From positions 42,213 to 106,212 of the forward strand of contig CAZEJB010000012.1 in the NCBI GenBank assembly GCA_964512635.1: a stretch of 64,000 nt of DNA, in the 5' to 3' direction. A program made the position numbers and the translations under genes. The notes beneath the pieces were generated by a model. The model did no database searches and was not told the origin of the DNA. It saw only the letters and a list, made by a program, of their open reading frames with translations. Each line of letters starts with the position of its first letter. Positions within the stretch are counted from its first letter, which is position 1. The DNA is from JADZFO01 sp964512635 (GTDB lineage: Bacteria; 4484-113; JAFGCY01). Positions 40,234-49,032 of the stretch are shown here, piece by piece.

Positions 40234-40679
40234 CATTCCTGCGCGCCAGCGGGCATGCCGTCTCGCTCAAGCTCTCGCCCGTCTGGAGAGACCACCGTTC
40301 CCGAGGCCGCGCCTTGCAGGGCCGCATGGATATGCGGCCGCATTTTCGGAGCGCGGACGATGCCTGCGCGTCCATTTTGTCGGAGTGACGGTCGACAGAC
40401 CGGTACTGGGAGCGCGGGCACCCTGCCTGCATTCTTGTCAGGGCCGTGAGCTTGTCAGCTCATCCCATTGGCGCGGGCATTCCCGAATCAATAATCTGCG
40501 TCATGTTTCCCAGATCGTCATATACGTAGATCTATGTATAGCCGCCGTGTATGATGAGCAGGTCGCTGGACGGCATAGACTGCTTCACGCGACAAATAAC
40601 GTGTCTAAGATGTTAGTAATCCTTAAGACGACTGTAGTCAGACGTCATCTTTGACATATCTGGAATTGGGAAGTCCGCA
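40234..40679. repeat. second copy of composite repeat plus AT-rich spacer
   Basis: 40312-40486 repeats, unit by unit, the block at about 39034-39232: GCAGGGCCGCATGGATATGC, CGGAGCGCGGACGAT, CGGTCGACAG, GGGAGCGC, TGCCTGCATTCTT and GAGCTTGTCAGCTCATCCCA. From about 40500 to 40680 the sequence is AT-richer and I see no gene. Confidence 0.75.
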
Positions 40680-41021
40680 TCAAGTAAAGGCAGCAAGTCC
40701 GATTGTTATCGCGGTACAGGCAGCAAATATATAACCTAGTTTCTCAGCATTGCCACCGAAGGCGCGACCAATGCTCCAAGTATTGACGACTGCAATGAGC
40801 GCTAGACCAAAATAGAGTTGTGAATCATCGATCTTGGGTATTACACTGTGTATGAAAAGCAAAGCTACTACCAGATAGAAAACAGCTGGGAGCAGTTTGT
40901 GTACGACAAACAATCTGTTGGGTACCTCTGGCTTATGTGAACTTAATGCTGCAATCAAGCAGCAAACGAAAGCTAGAGAAATCTCCACAGCGAGCAAAAT
41001 TGTAAGCACCGAGTTACTCAT
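40680..41021 (-). CDS. small hypothetical membrane protein
   Basis: A 113-residue protein with four probable membrane segments (about 4-26, 45-62, 70-88 and 95-111). There is no recognised motif. The N-terminal MSNSVLTILLAVEISLAFVC is typical of an integral membrane protein. Base composition is clearly AT-richer than the window average, which fits acquired DNA. A GAGG ribosome-binding site lies 6 nt before the ATG. It lies alone between two repeat-rich stretches. Confidence 0.5.
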   Translation of the reverse strand: MSNSVLTILLAVEISLAFVCCLIAALSSHKPEVPNRLFVVHKLLPAVFYLVVALLFIHSVIPKIDDSQLYFGLALIAVVNTWSIGRAFGGNAEKLGYIFAACTAITIGLAAFT

Positions 41022-41694
41022 TTACAACCTCAACAGTGCACACGGGCAATGTGTGCAGCACCTACAGCCCTGCTGCCAAGTAAGGTGAGCGCAATCAGCA
41101 AGCATGTTGCTACCAGCAAGGCAGGCCAACAACGCCGCGGCCGCCATGATACCAAGCTCCGTCGCCGCGGCCGATTTGGTTCATACCCTGGCCAATCGAC
41201 TCGCTGGCCATGCGGCCTCCGGAGCAGTCTGCCTTCTTTGCCGGGCAGTGGTCACTAATGAAATTGTAACGCCGGATTGTGGCCTCGGCTGGCAGGCCTC
41301 TGCTTTCGTAGGGCCGTGAGCTTGTCGCCGCCCGCTTGTAGCAGCGCGGCCCCGTCCGCGCGCTCTTGACTCAGCACTGAACACTCAGCAGGCCGCCCAG
41401 CCCGCCGTTTGGAGAACTGTCCGGCGGGTCGGCGCATCCACAAACCCTATCCTCGGAGCCTCCAGCTTGTAGGAAACTTGTTGTCGTTGACCCAGCCGCC
41501 GGAGTAGGTCTACTCAATGCGCAGGATCTTACGCCCTCTTCTTCTGCCGGCACTGCCATTCCAGGTGGCGGGGTGCTTCTAGGCTTGGCCAGCCAGCTCT
41601 AGAGGCGTGTTAATGGTGTAGTTGTATCAACACGAGAAATCCCAACTACGTTTCATTCAAGTTAGAGCACAGAATGCCAAGAAATATCTACACC
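41022..41694. repeat. repeat-rich non-coding stretch
   Basis: 41212-41299 is one copy of an 85-90-base direct repeat whose partner is at 42538-42623. 41309-41370 has palindromic units (GTAGGGCCGTGAGC; GCAGCGCGGCCCCGTCCGCG). 41370-41395 has heptamers of the ACTCAGC/ACTGAAC type. An open frame on the plus strand (41376-41600), without a start codon and rich in Pro and Ser, could be the end of a broken gene; support is weak. Confidence 0.5.
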
Positions 41695-42192
41695 CTATTC
41701 CGTTACATCGACCCACAGTTCATAGTAATCATAGCTCGAGCCCACATCCTTATAGGTCATTCTCAACAATGTTACTAGTAACTTATTATCTTGTGATCGA
41801 AAGGTGATCATTGGAAGGTCAGGCTTATCGGCTTCTATACTGTACTCCTTGCCCAGGCACGACTCTATATGGCTACTAACCTCACCCCACGATTTATCAT
41901 TGGTAAAAGCAACGGCATAGTGCATCCTATAGCCCGTCGAATCACTAAAATCTTCCACGGCAAAAGACTTGCCATCTCCTGGCCCCCCATGCCTAACAGG
42001 CACGGCCAATGACCCCATAGGAGCATTTAGCTGCGATAGCGGCCAACCGGATGGGTACTGGACGGGATTTGTCCTGCCAGTAGTTTTGATCACTGCTTTC
42101 TGCTTTTGACAAGACGTGCAGCATCCCAGCAGAAAGCCTGCGATGACTAAGCCTATGCTCGCATAGCGGATGCAACGATCACTGATGCTCAT
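41695..42192 (-). CDS. hypothetical lipoprotein
   Basis: A 165-residue predicted lipoprotein with a signal segment SIGLVIAGFLLGCCTSC; the Cys around residues 24-28 offer a lipobox. The mature domain contains VEDFSDSTGYRMHYAVAF and ends in LLRMTYKDVGSSYDYYELWV, a mixed alpha/beta pattern without a family I know. AT content is higher than in the neighbours. The ATG overlaps (ATGA) the stop of an upstream open frame that consists of repeat sequence, so coupling to a real gene is doubtful. It sits between the two copies of the 85-90-base direct repeat. Confidence 0.55.
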   Translation of the reverse strand: MSISDRCIRYASIGLVIAGFLLGCCTSCQKQKAVIKTTGRTNPVQYPSGWPLSQLNAPMGSLAVPVRHGGPGDGKSFAVEDFSDSTGYRMHYAVAFTNDKSWGEVSSHIESCLGKEYSIEADKPDLPMITFRSQDNKLLVTLLRMTYKDVGSSYDYYELWVDVTE

Positions 42193-43787
42193 TTCTTATC
42201 CTTGGCGCGGTCTGGGAGAGCTGGGACCTCCACCAGGATTACCGATACCGCCATGTCCACCGCCCGAGTGCGGCACTGGCCGAAGAACTCGCGATTGTCG
42301 CCCTCGACCGTCGGCTGGCTGAAGCTGCGCGGGCTCTTCCATTCGCGGCGCAGCGGGATGCGGACAAGGTGTCCGCGCTCCATGAAGATACGGGACGCAG
42401 TCCCGCGCTCCGGGGCGGAGGGCCGAGGCCATGCTCGGCCACTACCGGAGGGGATACGGGCCAGCGGCTCGCGCTCCAAACGCGGCGCAGCCGCGAAAAC
42501 CCACCGGTTACAAACCGGTGCCACCGCAGCGCGGCGCGCGGCCTCCGGAGCGGTCTGCCTTCTTTGCCGGGCAGTGGTCACTGCAGCGATTGTAACGCCG
42601 ATTGTGGCCCTGGCCGGCAGGCCGGGGACGGGAATGCCCGCACTGCCATACGGGCCCACCAGACGGGCGGCGACTGTGCGCCGCCCCTACAAGAGAAGTT
42701 GCAGCCAGGATGGACGCGCTCCGACAGCAAAGATGCAGCCGGGGTGCCTGCGCTCCGACAAAAGGTCTTATTCCGGATCCCGCTTTTCTTTGTGTCCTTC
42801 GTGTCTTTGTGGTTGAACTCTTCCGAGCAAAACAAGGCGCGAAGGCGCGAGTACATTCGGCCGCTTTGCCGGGCGGTGACAAGCTATGTCCCTGCAAGAG
42901 AGGTTGCGGGCAGGATGCAGGCGCTCTATGAAGATGCAGACTAAAGTCTGCGCTCCCCAGCAGATGCGGGCAGGATGCCCCGCTCCAGCAAGAGGCCGGC
43001 TTGCAGCCGGCGCTCCAAGTCTTGGCTTCCCCGCCCCGGTAAATCCCTGATCGCTCGGAGAAACTCGGTTAACTCGATTAACTCTGTTGTGGAACGGAAT
43101 CCTCTACGGCCTGGCGCGCGGACAGGGCCGCGCTGCTACTGGAATCCAGACTCGGCCAAACTCGCTTCACTCGCTTAACTCTGTTGTGGATCGGAATCCG
43201 GATCGGTCTGCCATATATTACAAATACACGCTATCCAGTAAAATAAAAGCGAGGCTGGCTGGGTATCGATATGCGCCGTGTTCTGCGCCAGGTTCATGCT
43301 TTCGGTTAACACTTGTACGCCCGCGCAACTGCTCCCCTGCGCACGCGCTTTCCATCCGTTCCCATCCGGTGCGACACGCCCGTCCGCCCGGCTGCCGGCG
43401 ACGGCGCTGCAAGGTCCCGGCTGCGGTGTTTTTGAAAATGCAAAACTGCCTCTCTCTGCAGCGAAATCAGCCTCGCAGGTTAAAACTCCCTGCCGCACTG
43501 CTTTGAAAAACGAATCTGACGTCCAAAACGGGGCCCGAAAGTTAAAAGTCCGGCGGAGAGCGCGCCGCCCTGAAAACAGTAATCCACGTCCGTTTTCGGG
43601 GGTGGAAGTTAAAAGCGGCGCGGCCCGCAGACCGGGCCGGAGCGGAGCGCTTGCAGGGCTCTGCAGGTGTCAGCCGGGGCCTGGCAGGGTCTATAATCTG
43701 CGGCCCGCAGCCGGCGCTGCCGGGCAAAACTGCAAATCATCAGTACCAGCGCGGCCGCAGAGCCAGCGCGGGATCAGGAGAACAACA
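42193..43787. repeat. 1.6-kb repeat-rich tract without credible genes
   Basis: Contains the second copy of the 85-90-base direct repeat (42538-42623), a palindromic unit at 42661-42690, and GGAGCGC-type hairpins read on the minus strand around 42718-43015. It also has a TTTGTGTCCTTCGTGTCTTT block near 42789, two TAACTCTGTTGTGGA-type repeats (43078 and 43175) with nonamer tracts, and AAAGTTAAAAG-like motifs from 43475 to 43616. Open frames here read mostly through repeats and lack family features. A TATAAT at 43692-43697 could serve ndk. Confidence 0.6.
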
Positions 43788-44246
43788 ATGGCCTGGGAAC
43801 GTACCTTCGCAATGCTGAAGCCCGACACCGTGCAGCGCGGCATCATCGGCCAGGTGCTGAGCCGCCTGGAGCAGAAGGGTTTTCGCATCGTCGCCCTGAA
43901 GCTGATCCAGGTCACGCCTGAGCTGGCCGGCAAGCACTACAGCGCCCATGTCGGCAAGCCCTTTTATGACGGCCTGATCAAGTACATCACCTCCAGCCCG
44001 GTGGTGGTGATGGTGCTCGAGGCGCCGCAGGCGGTGGAGCAGCTGCGCAGCTTCATCGGCGCGACCCGCCCGAATGAGGCGGCCGCCGGCACGATCCGCG
44101 GCGACTTCGGCGTGGACATCAGCAACAACCTGATCCACGCCAGCGACTCCGTCAGCTCGGCGGCCCAGGAGATCGGTGTCTATTTCAGCCAGGGCGAGCT
44201 GCTGGATTACGAGCGCGCCATCGATGAGTGGCTGGTCGGAAGATAG
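43788..44246 (+). CDS. ndk: nucleoside diphosphate kinase
   Basis: A 152-residue enzyme that transfers the gamma-phosphate of ATP to other (d)NDPs through a phospho-histidine. It begins AWERTFAMLKPDTVQRGIIG and contains the catalytic His in NLIHASDS (near residue 117; Ala where most relatives have Gly). It shows the usual RPNEAAAGTIRGDFG and ends EWLVGR. Length is normal. The ATG at 43788 has an AGGAG ribosome-binding site 7 bases upstream; the open frame continues upstream into repeat sequence and is not part of the gene. It is an independent single gene followed by a heptamer-repeat hairpin. Confidence 0.97.
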   Translation: MAWERTFAMLKPDTVQRGIIGQVLSRLEQKGFRIVALKLIQVTPELAGKHYSAHVGKPFYDGLIKYITSSPVVVMVLEAPQAVEQLRSFIGATRPNEAAAGTIRGDFGVDISNNLIHASDSVSSAAQEIGVYFSQGELLDYERAIDEWLVGR

Positions 44247-44318
44247 TGCACAGAGCATAGTGCTCAGTGCTCAGTATCATCCACTGAGCACTGAGCATTG
44301 AGCACTGAGCACTTGTCA
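44247..44318. repeat. heptamer inverted repeat after ndk
   Basis: AGTGCTCAGTGCTCAGT (44261-44276) faces CACTGAGCACTGAGCATTGA and further AGCACTG units (44281-44315). The tandem heptamers form a long hairpin that could act as a terminator-like structure or a mobile repeat. Confidence 0.75.
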
Positions 44319-44338
44319 AAACCGGCTCACTCGCGCCC

Positions 44339-44344
44339 TATAGT
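44339..44344 (+). promoter_or_regulatory. -10 box, leaderless start of hydrolase gene
   Basis: TATAGT is followed by six bases and the GTG at 44351, with no ribosome-binding site. Confidence 0.45.
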
Positions 44345-44350
44345 TAATCA

Positions 44351-45157
44351 GTGACCGAAACTACTACAGCGGCCGACCGCATCGTCATCTGCCTCGACGG
44401 CATCGTGCGCGGCCTGTGGAAGCTGCTGCCCTTTGACTGCTCCTGGACCGACTATGTCGCCGCGGCCCAGGAGCGGCGGCCGGATCTGACCTTCATCCAT
44501 CTGCAGCAGCCCTACGACTGGGAGGATCTGCTGCGGGGCAGCGCCAAGCCCTATGAAGAGCTGGTCAAAGGCATGGCCGATGAGCTGCTGGCCCGGGACG
44601 GCGACAAGTGGGAAGAGGTGCTGGTGCTAGGCTTTTCGATGGGCGGGCTGACGGCGCTGAACCTGACGGAGGAGATCGGCTCCAGCGATGTCCAGGTCGC
44701 TCCGCAGCGGCTGATGTTCTGCACCTTTGGCACACCCTTTGGCGGCCCTTTTGACTACACCACGGCGATGATCCAGCGGCTGCAAAACAGCTACCTTGAC
44801 CGGCTCTATGACGGCGAGAGCACCCGGCGCTACTTCAAGGGCCTGCTGGACAACGCCCGGGCCAGCCGCACGATGAACCTTGAGATCATTCTGCACAGCA
44901 TTGAGCGCGACGAATTCGTGCCGGAGCGCTCGGCGCTGCTGCCGGCCGAGTGGCTTTACTTCGCCCCACAGTGGCCGCGGCTGAAGTGGGAAACCCACAT
45001 CGCCCCCTGCAGCAACCGCCTGCGGCCCCATGACGGCTTTCTGCATGACCCGCTGGCCTGCGCCTACCTTGACGGCCTGGTCGACCAGCTTCTCCCGCCG
45101 CTCTGGGAGGAGCGCCGCAGCCAGCCGCGCAATGGCTTTGCCGCCCCGGGGATCTGA
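44351..45157 (+). CDS. alpha/beta-hydrolase fold protein
   Basis: A 268-residue protein without signal peptide. The nucleophile elbow is VLGFSMGGLTALNL (Ser near residue 97), preceded by the strand VLVLGF. The early strand RIVICLDGIVRGLWKLL replaces the usual oxyanion HG loop. A catalytic His is likely in the C-terminal RPHDGFLHDP. Substrate is unknown; lipase/esterase-like cytosolic hydrolases are the nearest analogy. The start is a GTG only six bases after TATAGT. The heptamer hairpin separates it from ndk, so the two are probably not cotranscribed. Confidence 0.75.
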   Translation: MTETTTAADRIVICLDGIVRGLWKLLPFDCSWTDYVAAAQERRPDLTFIHLQQPYDWEDLLRGSAKPYEELVKGMADELLARDGDKWEEVLVLGFSMGGLTALNLTEEIGSSDVQVAPQRLMFCTFGTPFGGPFDYTTAMIQRLQNSYLDRLYDGESTRRYFKGLLDNARASRTMNLEIILHSIERDEFVPERSALLPAEWLYFAPQWPRLKWETHIAPCSNRLRPHDGFLHDPLACAYLDGLVDQLLPPLWEERRSQPRNGFAAPGI

Positions 45158-45285
45158 GCACCGCGCCCGGTCTCGTGGCCGATCCGGGTTCTGCGGCACG
45201 GCTGACCGGCAATGTACTGACAATATATATAGGTCTGGTCTCGGCAGGCAATGATGAAAATTGAGCCCGAAAGGTAAAAAACTGC

Positions 45286-45313
45286 TTGCATTTCTTAAAC
45301 TTCCGTGTACAAT
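45286..45313 (+). promoter_or_regulatory. sigma70-type promoter of first LruC lipoprotein gene
   Basis: TTGCAT (45286-45291), a 16-base spacer and TACAAT (45308-45313), about 90 bases before the ATG at 45406. A CCCGAAAGGTAAAAAACT motif lies just upstream (45266-45283). Confidence 0.6.
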
Positions 45314-45405
45314 CCAGAGGTCTGCGCCCGCCGCGCTCAGTGGCCGGGCCCAATGCTGCTACGTCCCACGGGAGTCTCTGAGGTGAAGAAGACGGAGGCT
45401 CGAAA

Positions 45406-46884
45406 ATGCGAAACTGGATGGAAGGCAAGTGGGGCGTCTGCGCACTCATTTTCACTTTTGCCCTCACCATGACTCTGGCTGCCTGCGGCGGCGGCTCGTC
45501 TGCGCCCGATCCCGGTAACCCCGGTCAGGGCAATGGCAACCTGCCCGGCCAGCAACAGACCGGCCAGCTCGGCACGTCCGCCAACCCGGTGGTCGATTCC
45601 AGCTATAACAAGGCCGACGCCCCGAAGGCCCAGCCGGTTGCCGGTGTCAGCGCCGAAGCGCCCCTGGGCACCAACCCGGCCTATAACATGCAGCCCCTGG
45701 GTGCCAGCGTGACCGGCCATGAAGCCAGCAAGGCCGGCAGCGTGGCGGTGGTCATCCCCGGCGATGACGTGCTGCGGATCCTGGACATCACCATGGCCCA
45801 CGACGGCGATGCCCCGGACTTCCAGCTCAACCACCAGGTCTTCGACGAGGGCGAGAACATCGACCTCTACATGCTCTACGAGATGGTCCAGCCTGATACG
45901 ATCAACCGCCGCTGGGTTTCCAACGCCATCGGCCTGGACTACACCGAGAACAGCATCGTCCACAGCGCGACCGGCATTTTTACCGTCAAGCTGGACTATA
46001 CGATTCCCTTCGGCACCGCCCGGGAGAACGCTGTCTACACCTACTATCTCGAAGCCAGCGACGGCACGATCGCCGAGAGCCCGGACTTCCTGTATGACAT
46101 CCTCTCCGGCGGCACCTGCGACACCCCGCGCTACCCGGTAGCCGGCGATGCGCAGATGGCCTGGGAAGACCTGATCGTCAACAGCGACTACGACTACAAC
46201 GACTTCGTCTCCAGCATGAACATCACCGAGTGGCGTCTGCAGAGCAGCGGCGACCTGGTGCAGATCCAGTTCAAGGTCAAGGCGCTGGCGCGCGGCGCGG
46301 GCTATGACCATGCCTGGCAGTTCAATATTGCCTCGGCCTTCCCCGGCGCCACGGTGACCAGCTCGGTGCAGCAGTACAAGGCCAACGGCAGCCCGGCCGG
46401 CCCGCAGCGGATCTGGCGCTCGACCCAGGGCACCGATATCCCCGTCTTCACCCAGACCCGCGAAGCCCTGCCCGAACCCCCTAGCTCCTTCGCTACCAAC
46501 ACCCTGGCCGGAACCAAGTTCATCGATGGCGACTACGCGGTGGTCAACATCATCTTCGACTCCCCGGTCAAGTCCGGCACCTGGACCCCGATGCCCTACA
46601 ACCCGCAGCTCAAGGTCTACGCCTCAACCGGCAATGTCTATAACATCGGGCTGTGGCGCAAGAAGGGCGATGCCGTTGACACGAATGGCCGCCCGCTGGC
46701 CTTCATCGTCCCGGCAACCTATGCCTGGCCCCTGGAGTACAAGCGGATCTGGACAGTTTACCCCGGATTCAATAATTGGGTGAACTGGATAAATGACCGC
46801 AACCCGGGCAGCGCCGCCCCCAGCCCGCTGTGGTTCAACACGGTGCCGGTGCGCGACAGCTTCCAGCGCAATCTCTTCAACTAG
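45406..46884 (+). CDS. LruC-domain lipoprotein, copy A
   Basis: A 492-residue predicted lipoprotein (TLAACGGGSS). A low-complexity linker (PGNPGQGNGNLPGQQ) leads to a beta domain with the recurrent APLGTNPAYNMQ. The C-terminal part is an LruC domain (DUF4842-like): AWEDLIVNSDYDYNDFVSSM near residue 262, then KALARGAGYDHAWQFNIASA, NPQLKV and PLAFIVPATYAWPLEYKRIW. LruC is a lipoprotein domain first named in Leptospira, and its function is not established. A GGAGG ribosome-binding site and an own promoter precede it, and a terminator follows. Copies B, C and D lie at 47303, 49033 and 53681. Confidence 0.88.
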   Translation: MRNWMEGKWGVCALIFTFALTMTLAACGGGSSAPDPGNPGQGNGNLPGQQQTGQLGTSANPVVDSSYNKADAPKAQPVAGVSAEAPLGTNPAYNMQPLGASVTGHEASKAGSVAVVIPGDDVLRILDITMAHDGDAPDFQLNHQVFDEGENIDLYMLYEMVQPDTINRRWVSNAIGLDYTENSIVHSATGIFTVKLDYTIPFGTARENAVYTYYLEASDGTIAESPDFLYDILSGGTCDTPRYPVAGDAQMAWEDLIVNSDYDYNDFVSSMNITEWRLQSSGDLVQIQFKVKALARGAGYDHAWQFNIASAFPGATVTSSVQQYKANGSPAGPQRIWRSTQGTDIPVFTQTREALPEPPSSFATNTLAGTKFIDGDYAVVNIIFDSPVKSGTWTPMPYNPQLKVYASTGNVYNIGLWRKKGDAVDTNGRPLAFIVPATYAWPLEYKRIWTVYPGFNNWVNWINDRNPGSAAPSPLWFNTVPVRDSFQRNLFN

Positions 46885-46910
46885 AACCACGACTGCATAC
46901 GTTTTGAACA

Positions 46911-46940
46911 GAGGGCCGCGCAAGCGGCCCTCATTGTTTG
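46911..46940 (+). terminator. rho-independent terminator of LruC copy A
   Basis: GAGGGCCGC (46911-46919) and GCGGCCCTC (46924-46932) form a 9-pair stem with a GCAA loop, followed by ATTGTTTG. Confidence 0.8.
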
Positions 46941-47302
46941 TCTGGTGAAGGCGCCAGCTTTAACCTGTATTTAATACTGATGCGCCCTGAGCGTGGCTGG
47001 TGACAGACGCCGGCAGCAACAGTGTCAGACCGCTTTCAATTGGTTAACTGCATGTAACAGCAACAACAAATAGAGGGCCCAAAGTTAATCAGCAGGCCAG
47101 AAGGTCAAAAGACAGCTCACTTTGTCTTAACAATGAGTCTGAAAAGTTAGAGCCTGATCCGATTAAGTTCAAAGTCCGATTAAACGACTTCATTGCACCT
47201 TTCTTGAAGTTATAGTCCGCATCGGCTGTGCTTGGGGGCGAGACAGGAGTGCTTCTGCTGCCGAGCTGTGATCAACCCGTGTACCGAGGAAGGAGGCATT
47301 TC
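46941..47302. other. long leader region of LruC copy B
   Basis: About 360 bases, AT-richer than the genes, with two AAAGTTAA/AGGTCAAAAG-like motifs (47078-47090, 47100-47110). A likely -10 TATAGT at about 47210 has no strong -35. No coding frame is convincing. Confidence 0.35.
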
Positions 47303-48820
47303 ATGCATACCATTAAGGAGCAGCGCGTGGCGCTGCTGATGGTCCTGGTAGCTTTGCTGGCGCTGGTCAGCTGCGGCGGCGGCGGCGGTTCGACACCGGA
47401 CCCCCAGAACAATGACAACCCGGGCCAGGGCACCGGCAACCTCCCCGGCCAGCAGAACCCCGGCAATGTCAACGCCGGCCCCGACTGGCTGCTGACCCCC
47501 AAGGGCGATGTCGATGCCCTCAACGCTCCGCTCGGCACCGACCCGGCCTATGACATGCAGCTGCTCAGCGGTTCTGTTACGGCCACCGAGCCGCCGCGCA
47601 CCAGCAGCGTGCTGGTCGGCCCGGCAATCGGTGACTTCAATCCGCTGGGCATCGTGATGATGCACGACGGCGAGGCCCCCAACTTCAACCTGACCACGAA
47701 CACCTTTACTGAAGGCGAAGCGGTGGACCTGTACATGAAGTACGAGGTGCCGGCTGCAGATTTTCTGCTTGACCGCCGCTGGATCAGCGCGAAGATCAAC
47801 CTTGACCTGACCGAGACCAGCATCACCCATCCCAGCGCGAACATCTATGTTGTCAAGCTGGACTGGAACATCCCGATGGGAACCAAGGGCCAGAGCGGCG
47901 TGTTCAGCTATACGCTCAAGCACGACACTGTGACCAAGCCCTCGCCGAACTTCAACTACAACATCGTCGGCACCGTTCCGGTGAGCACTTCGCGCTACCC
48001 GGTCAGCGGGGATGCCCAGATCGCCTGGGAGGACCTGCTGGTCAACTCCGACTACGACTACAACGACTTCGTGGCCCGCATGAACATCAAGGAATGGCGC
48101 CGCGATTCCGATGACGCCCTGCTGCAGATCGACTTTGTGGTCAAGGCCCTGGCCCGCGGGGCGGGTTACAGCGCCGACTGGCAGTTCAACATCAGCAACG
48201 CCTTCCCCGGCGCCAAAGTGACCGCCAGCGTCAAGCAGTATAAGAAGAACGGCACCCTGCGCCACCAGACGATCTGGAAGTCCAGCAACGGCACTGACGT
48301 GCCGGTCTTTACGCCGACCAGCGATGCACTGCCCCCGCCGAGCGGTACCTGGGCCACCAATACCGTCTCCGGAACCCCCTATGTTGAAGGCGATTATGCC
48401 CAGGTGACGATCATCTTTGACCAGCCCTATACAGGCGCCGCGCTGGCCATGCCCTACAACCCCCTCCTGAAGGTCACCGCAAACAGCGGCCAGGTCTACA
48501 GCATCGGGCTGTGGAAGAACAAGGGCGACACAGTTGACACCCAGGGCAACCCTCTGGTTGACGACCAGGGCCGGCCGCTGGCCTTCATCGTGCCTTATAC
48601 CTATGCCTGGCCTCTGGAGCAGGAAGCTGCCTGGAATGCCTACAGCTCCTACTGGGCCTGGGCCAACTGGATCAAGGGCACGGGCAGCCAGCCCAACACC
48701 TACTGGTACCAGCAGGCGCCGAGCACCGCAAGCAAGGCCTACAGCCGCGGCAAGTTCACCGGCACCGGCAAGGACTACAACCAGGAAGACAAGGGCAATA
48801 TGGGCGGCGGCGACGACTAG
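47303..48820 (+). CDS. LruC-domain lipoprotein, copy B
   Basis: A 505-residue predicted lipoprotein (LALVSCGGGGG). It has the same linker (NPGQGTGNLPGQQ), the APLGTDPAYDMQ element, a beta domain with DLTETSITHPS, and the LruC/DUF4842 part starting AWEDLLVNSDYDYNDFVARM. The domain continues with KALARGAGYSADWQFNI, MPYNPLLKV and PLAFIVPYTYAWPLEQEAAW. The C-terminus has a short charged tail (KDYNQEDKGNMGGGDD) absent from copy A. A perfect AGGAGG lies six bases before the ATG. A GNRA-loop terminator follows about 26 bases after the stop, so each copy is its own transcription unit. Confidence 0.88.
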   Translation: MHTIKEQRVALLMVLVALLALVSCGGGGGSTPDPQNNDNPGQGTGNLPGQQNPGNVNAGPDWLLTPKGDVDALNAPLGTDPAYDMQLLSGSVTATEPPRTSSVLVGPAIGDFNPLGIVMMHDGEAPNFNLTTNTFTEGEAVDLYMKYEVPAADFLLDRRWISAKINLDLTETSITHPSANIYVVKLDWNIPMGTKGQSGVFSYTLKHDTVTKPSPNFNYNIVGTVPVSTSRYPVSGDAQIAWEDLLVNSDYDYNDFVARMNIKEWRRDSDDALLQIDFVVKALARGAGYSADWQFNISNAFPGAKVTASVKQYKKNGTLRHQTIWKSSNGTDVPVFTPTSDALPPPSGTWATNTVSGTPYVEGDYAQVTIIFDQPYTGAALAMPYNPLLKVTANSGQVYSIGLWKNKGDTVDTQGNPLVDDQGRPLAFIVPYTYAWPLEQEAAWNAYSSYWAWANWIKGTGSQPNTYWYQQAPSTASKAYSRGKFTGTGKDYNQEDKGNMGGGDD

Positions 48821-48845
48821 CTCTTAGAACGAACTCAAGCAAATG

Positions 48846-48868
48846 GGGCGCCGCAAGGCGCCCTTTTG
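48846..48868 (+). terminator. rho-independent terminator of LruC copy B
   Basis: GGGCGCC (48846-48852), GCAA loop and GGCGCCC (48857-48863), followed by TTTTG. Confidence 0.8.
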
Positions 48869-49032
48869 TTTAGGGTGGCTTAAGGCTCGAATTAGATTGC
48901 TTCAAAGCTGGATTAACCGCTCCCAGGATGCTTGCGGTCTCGGTATATTCCCCCCGGCAGGCGGGGAATTTCCGTCTTTGGCGGCTGCGTCCCTGCCTGG
49001 TCCATCTTGCACAATTGGTAGGGAGGAAGCCC

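Noticed and set aside
41376..41600. Possible C-terminal remnant of a Pro/Ser-rich protein
   Set aside because: No start codon, no family similarity, and it begins in a heptamer repeat; cannot be told from chance.
42189..42659. Open frame on the minus strand whose stop overlaps the 41695 lipoprotein start
   Set aside because: Most of it is the direct repeat and hairpin sequence, and the protein is low-complexity. The ATGA overlap alone is not enough; it could be the tail of a broken gene.
42785..42820. TTTGTGTCCTTCGTGTCTTT block as a regulatory site
   Set aside because: Similar text occurs as dispersed repeats in many unrelated bacterial genomes, so it was counted as a repeat rather than a site.
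43278..43787. 170-codon N-terminal extension of ndk
   Set aside because: Reads through repeat-like sequence; NDK has normal length from the ATG at 43788, which has an AGGAG site.
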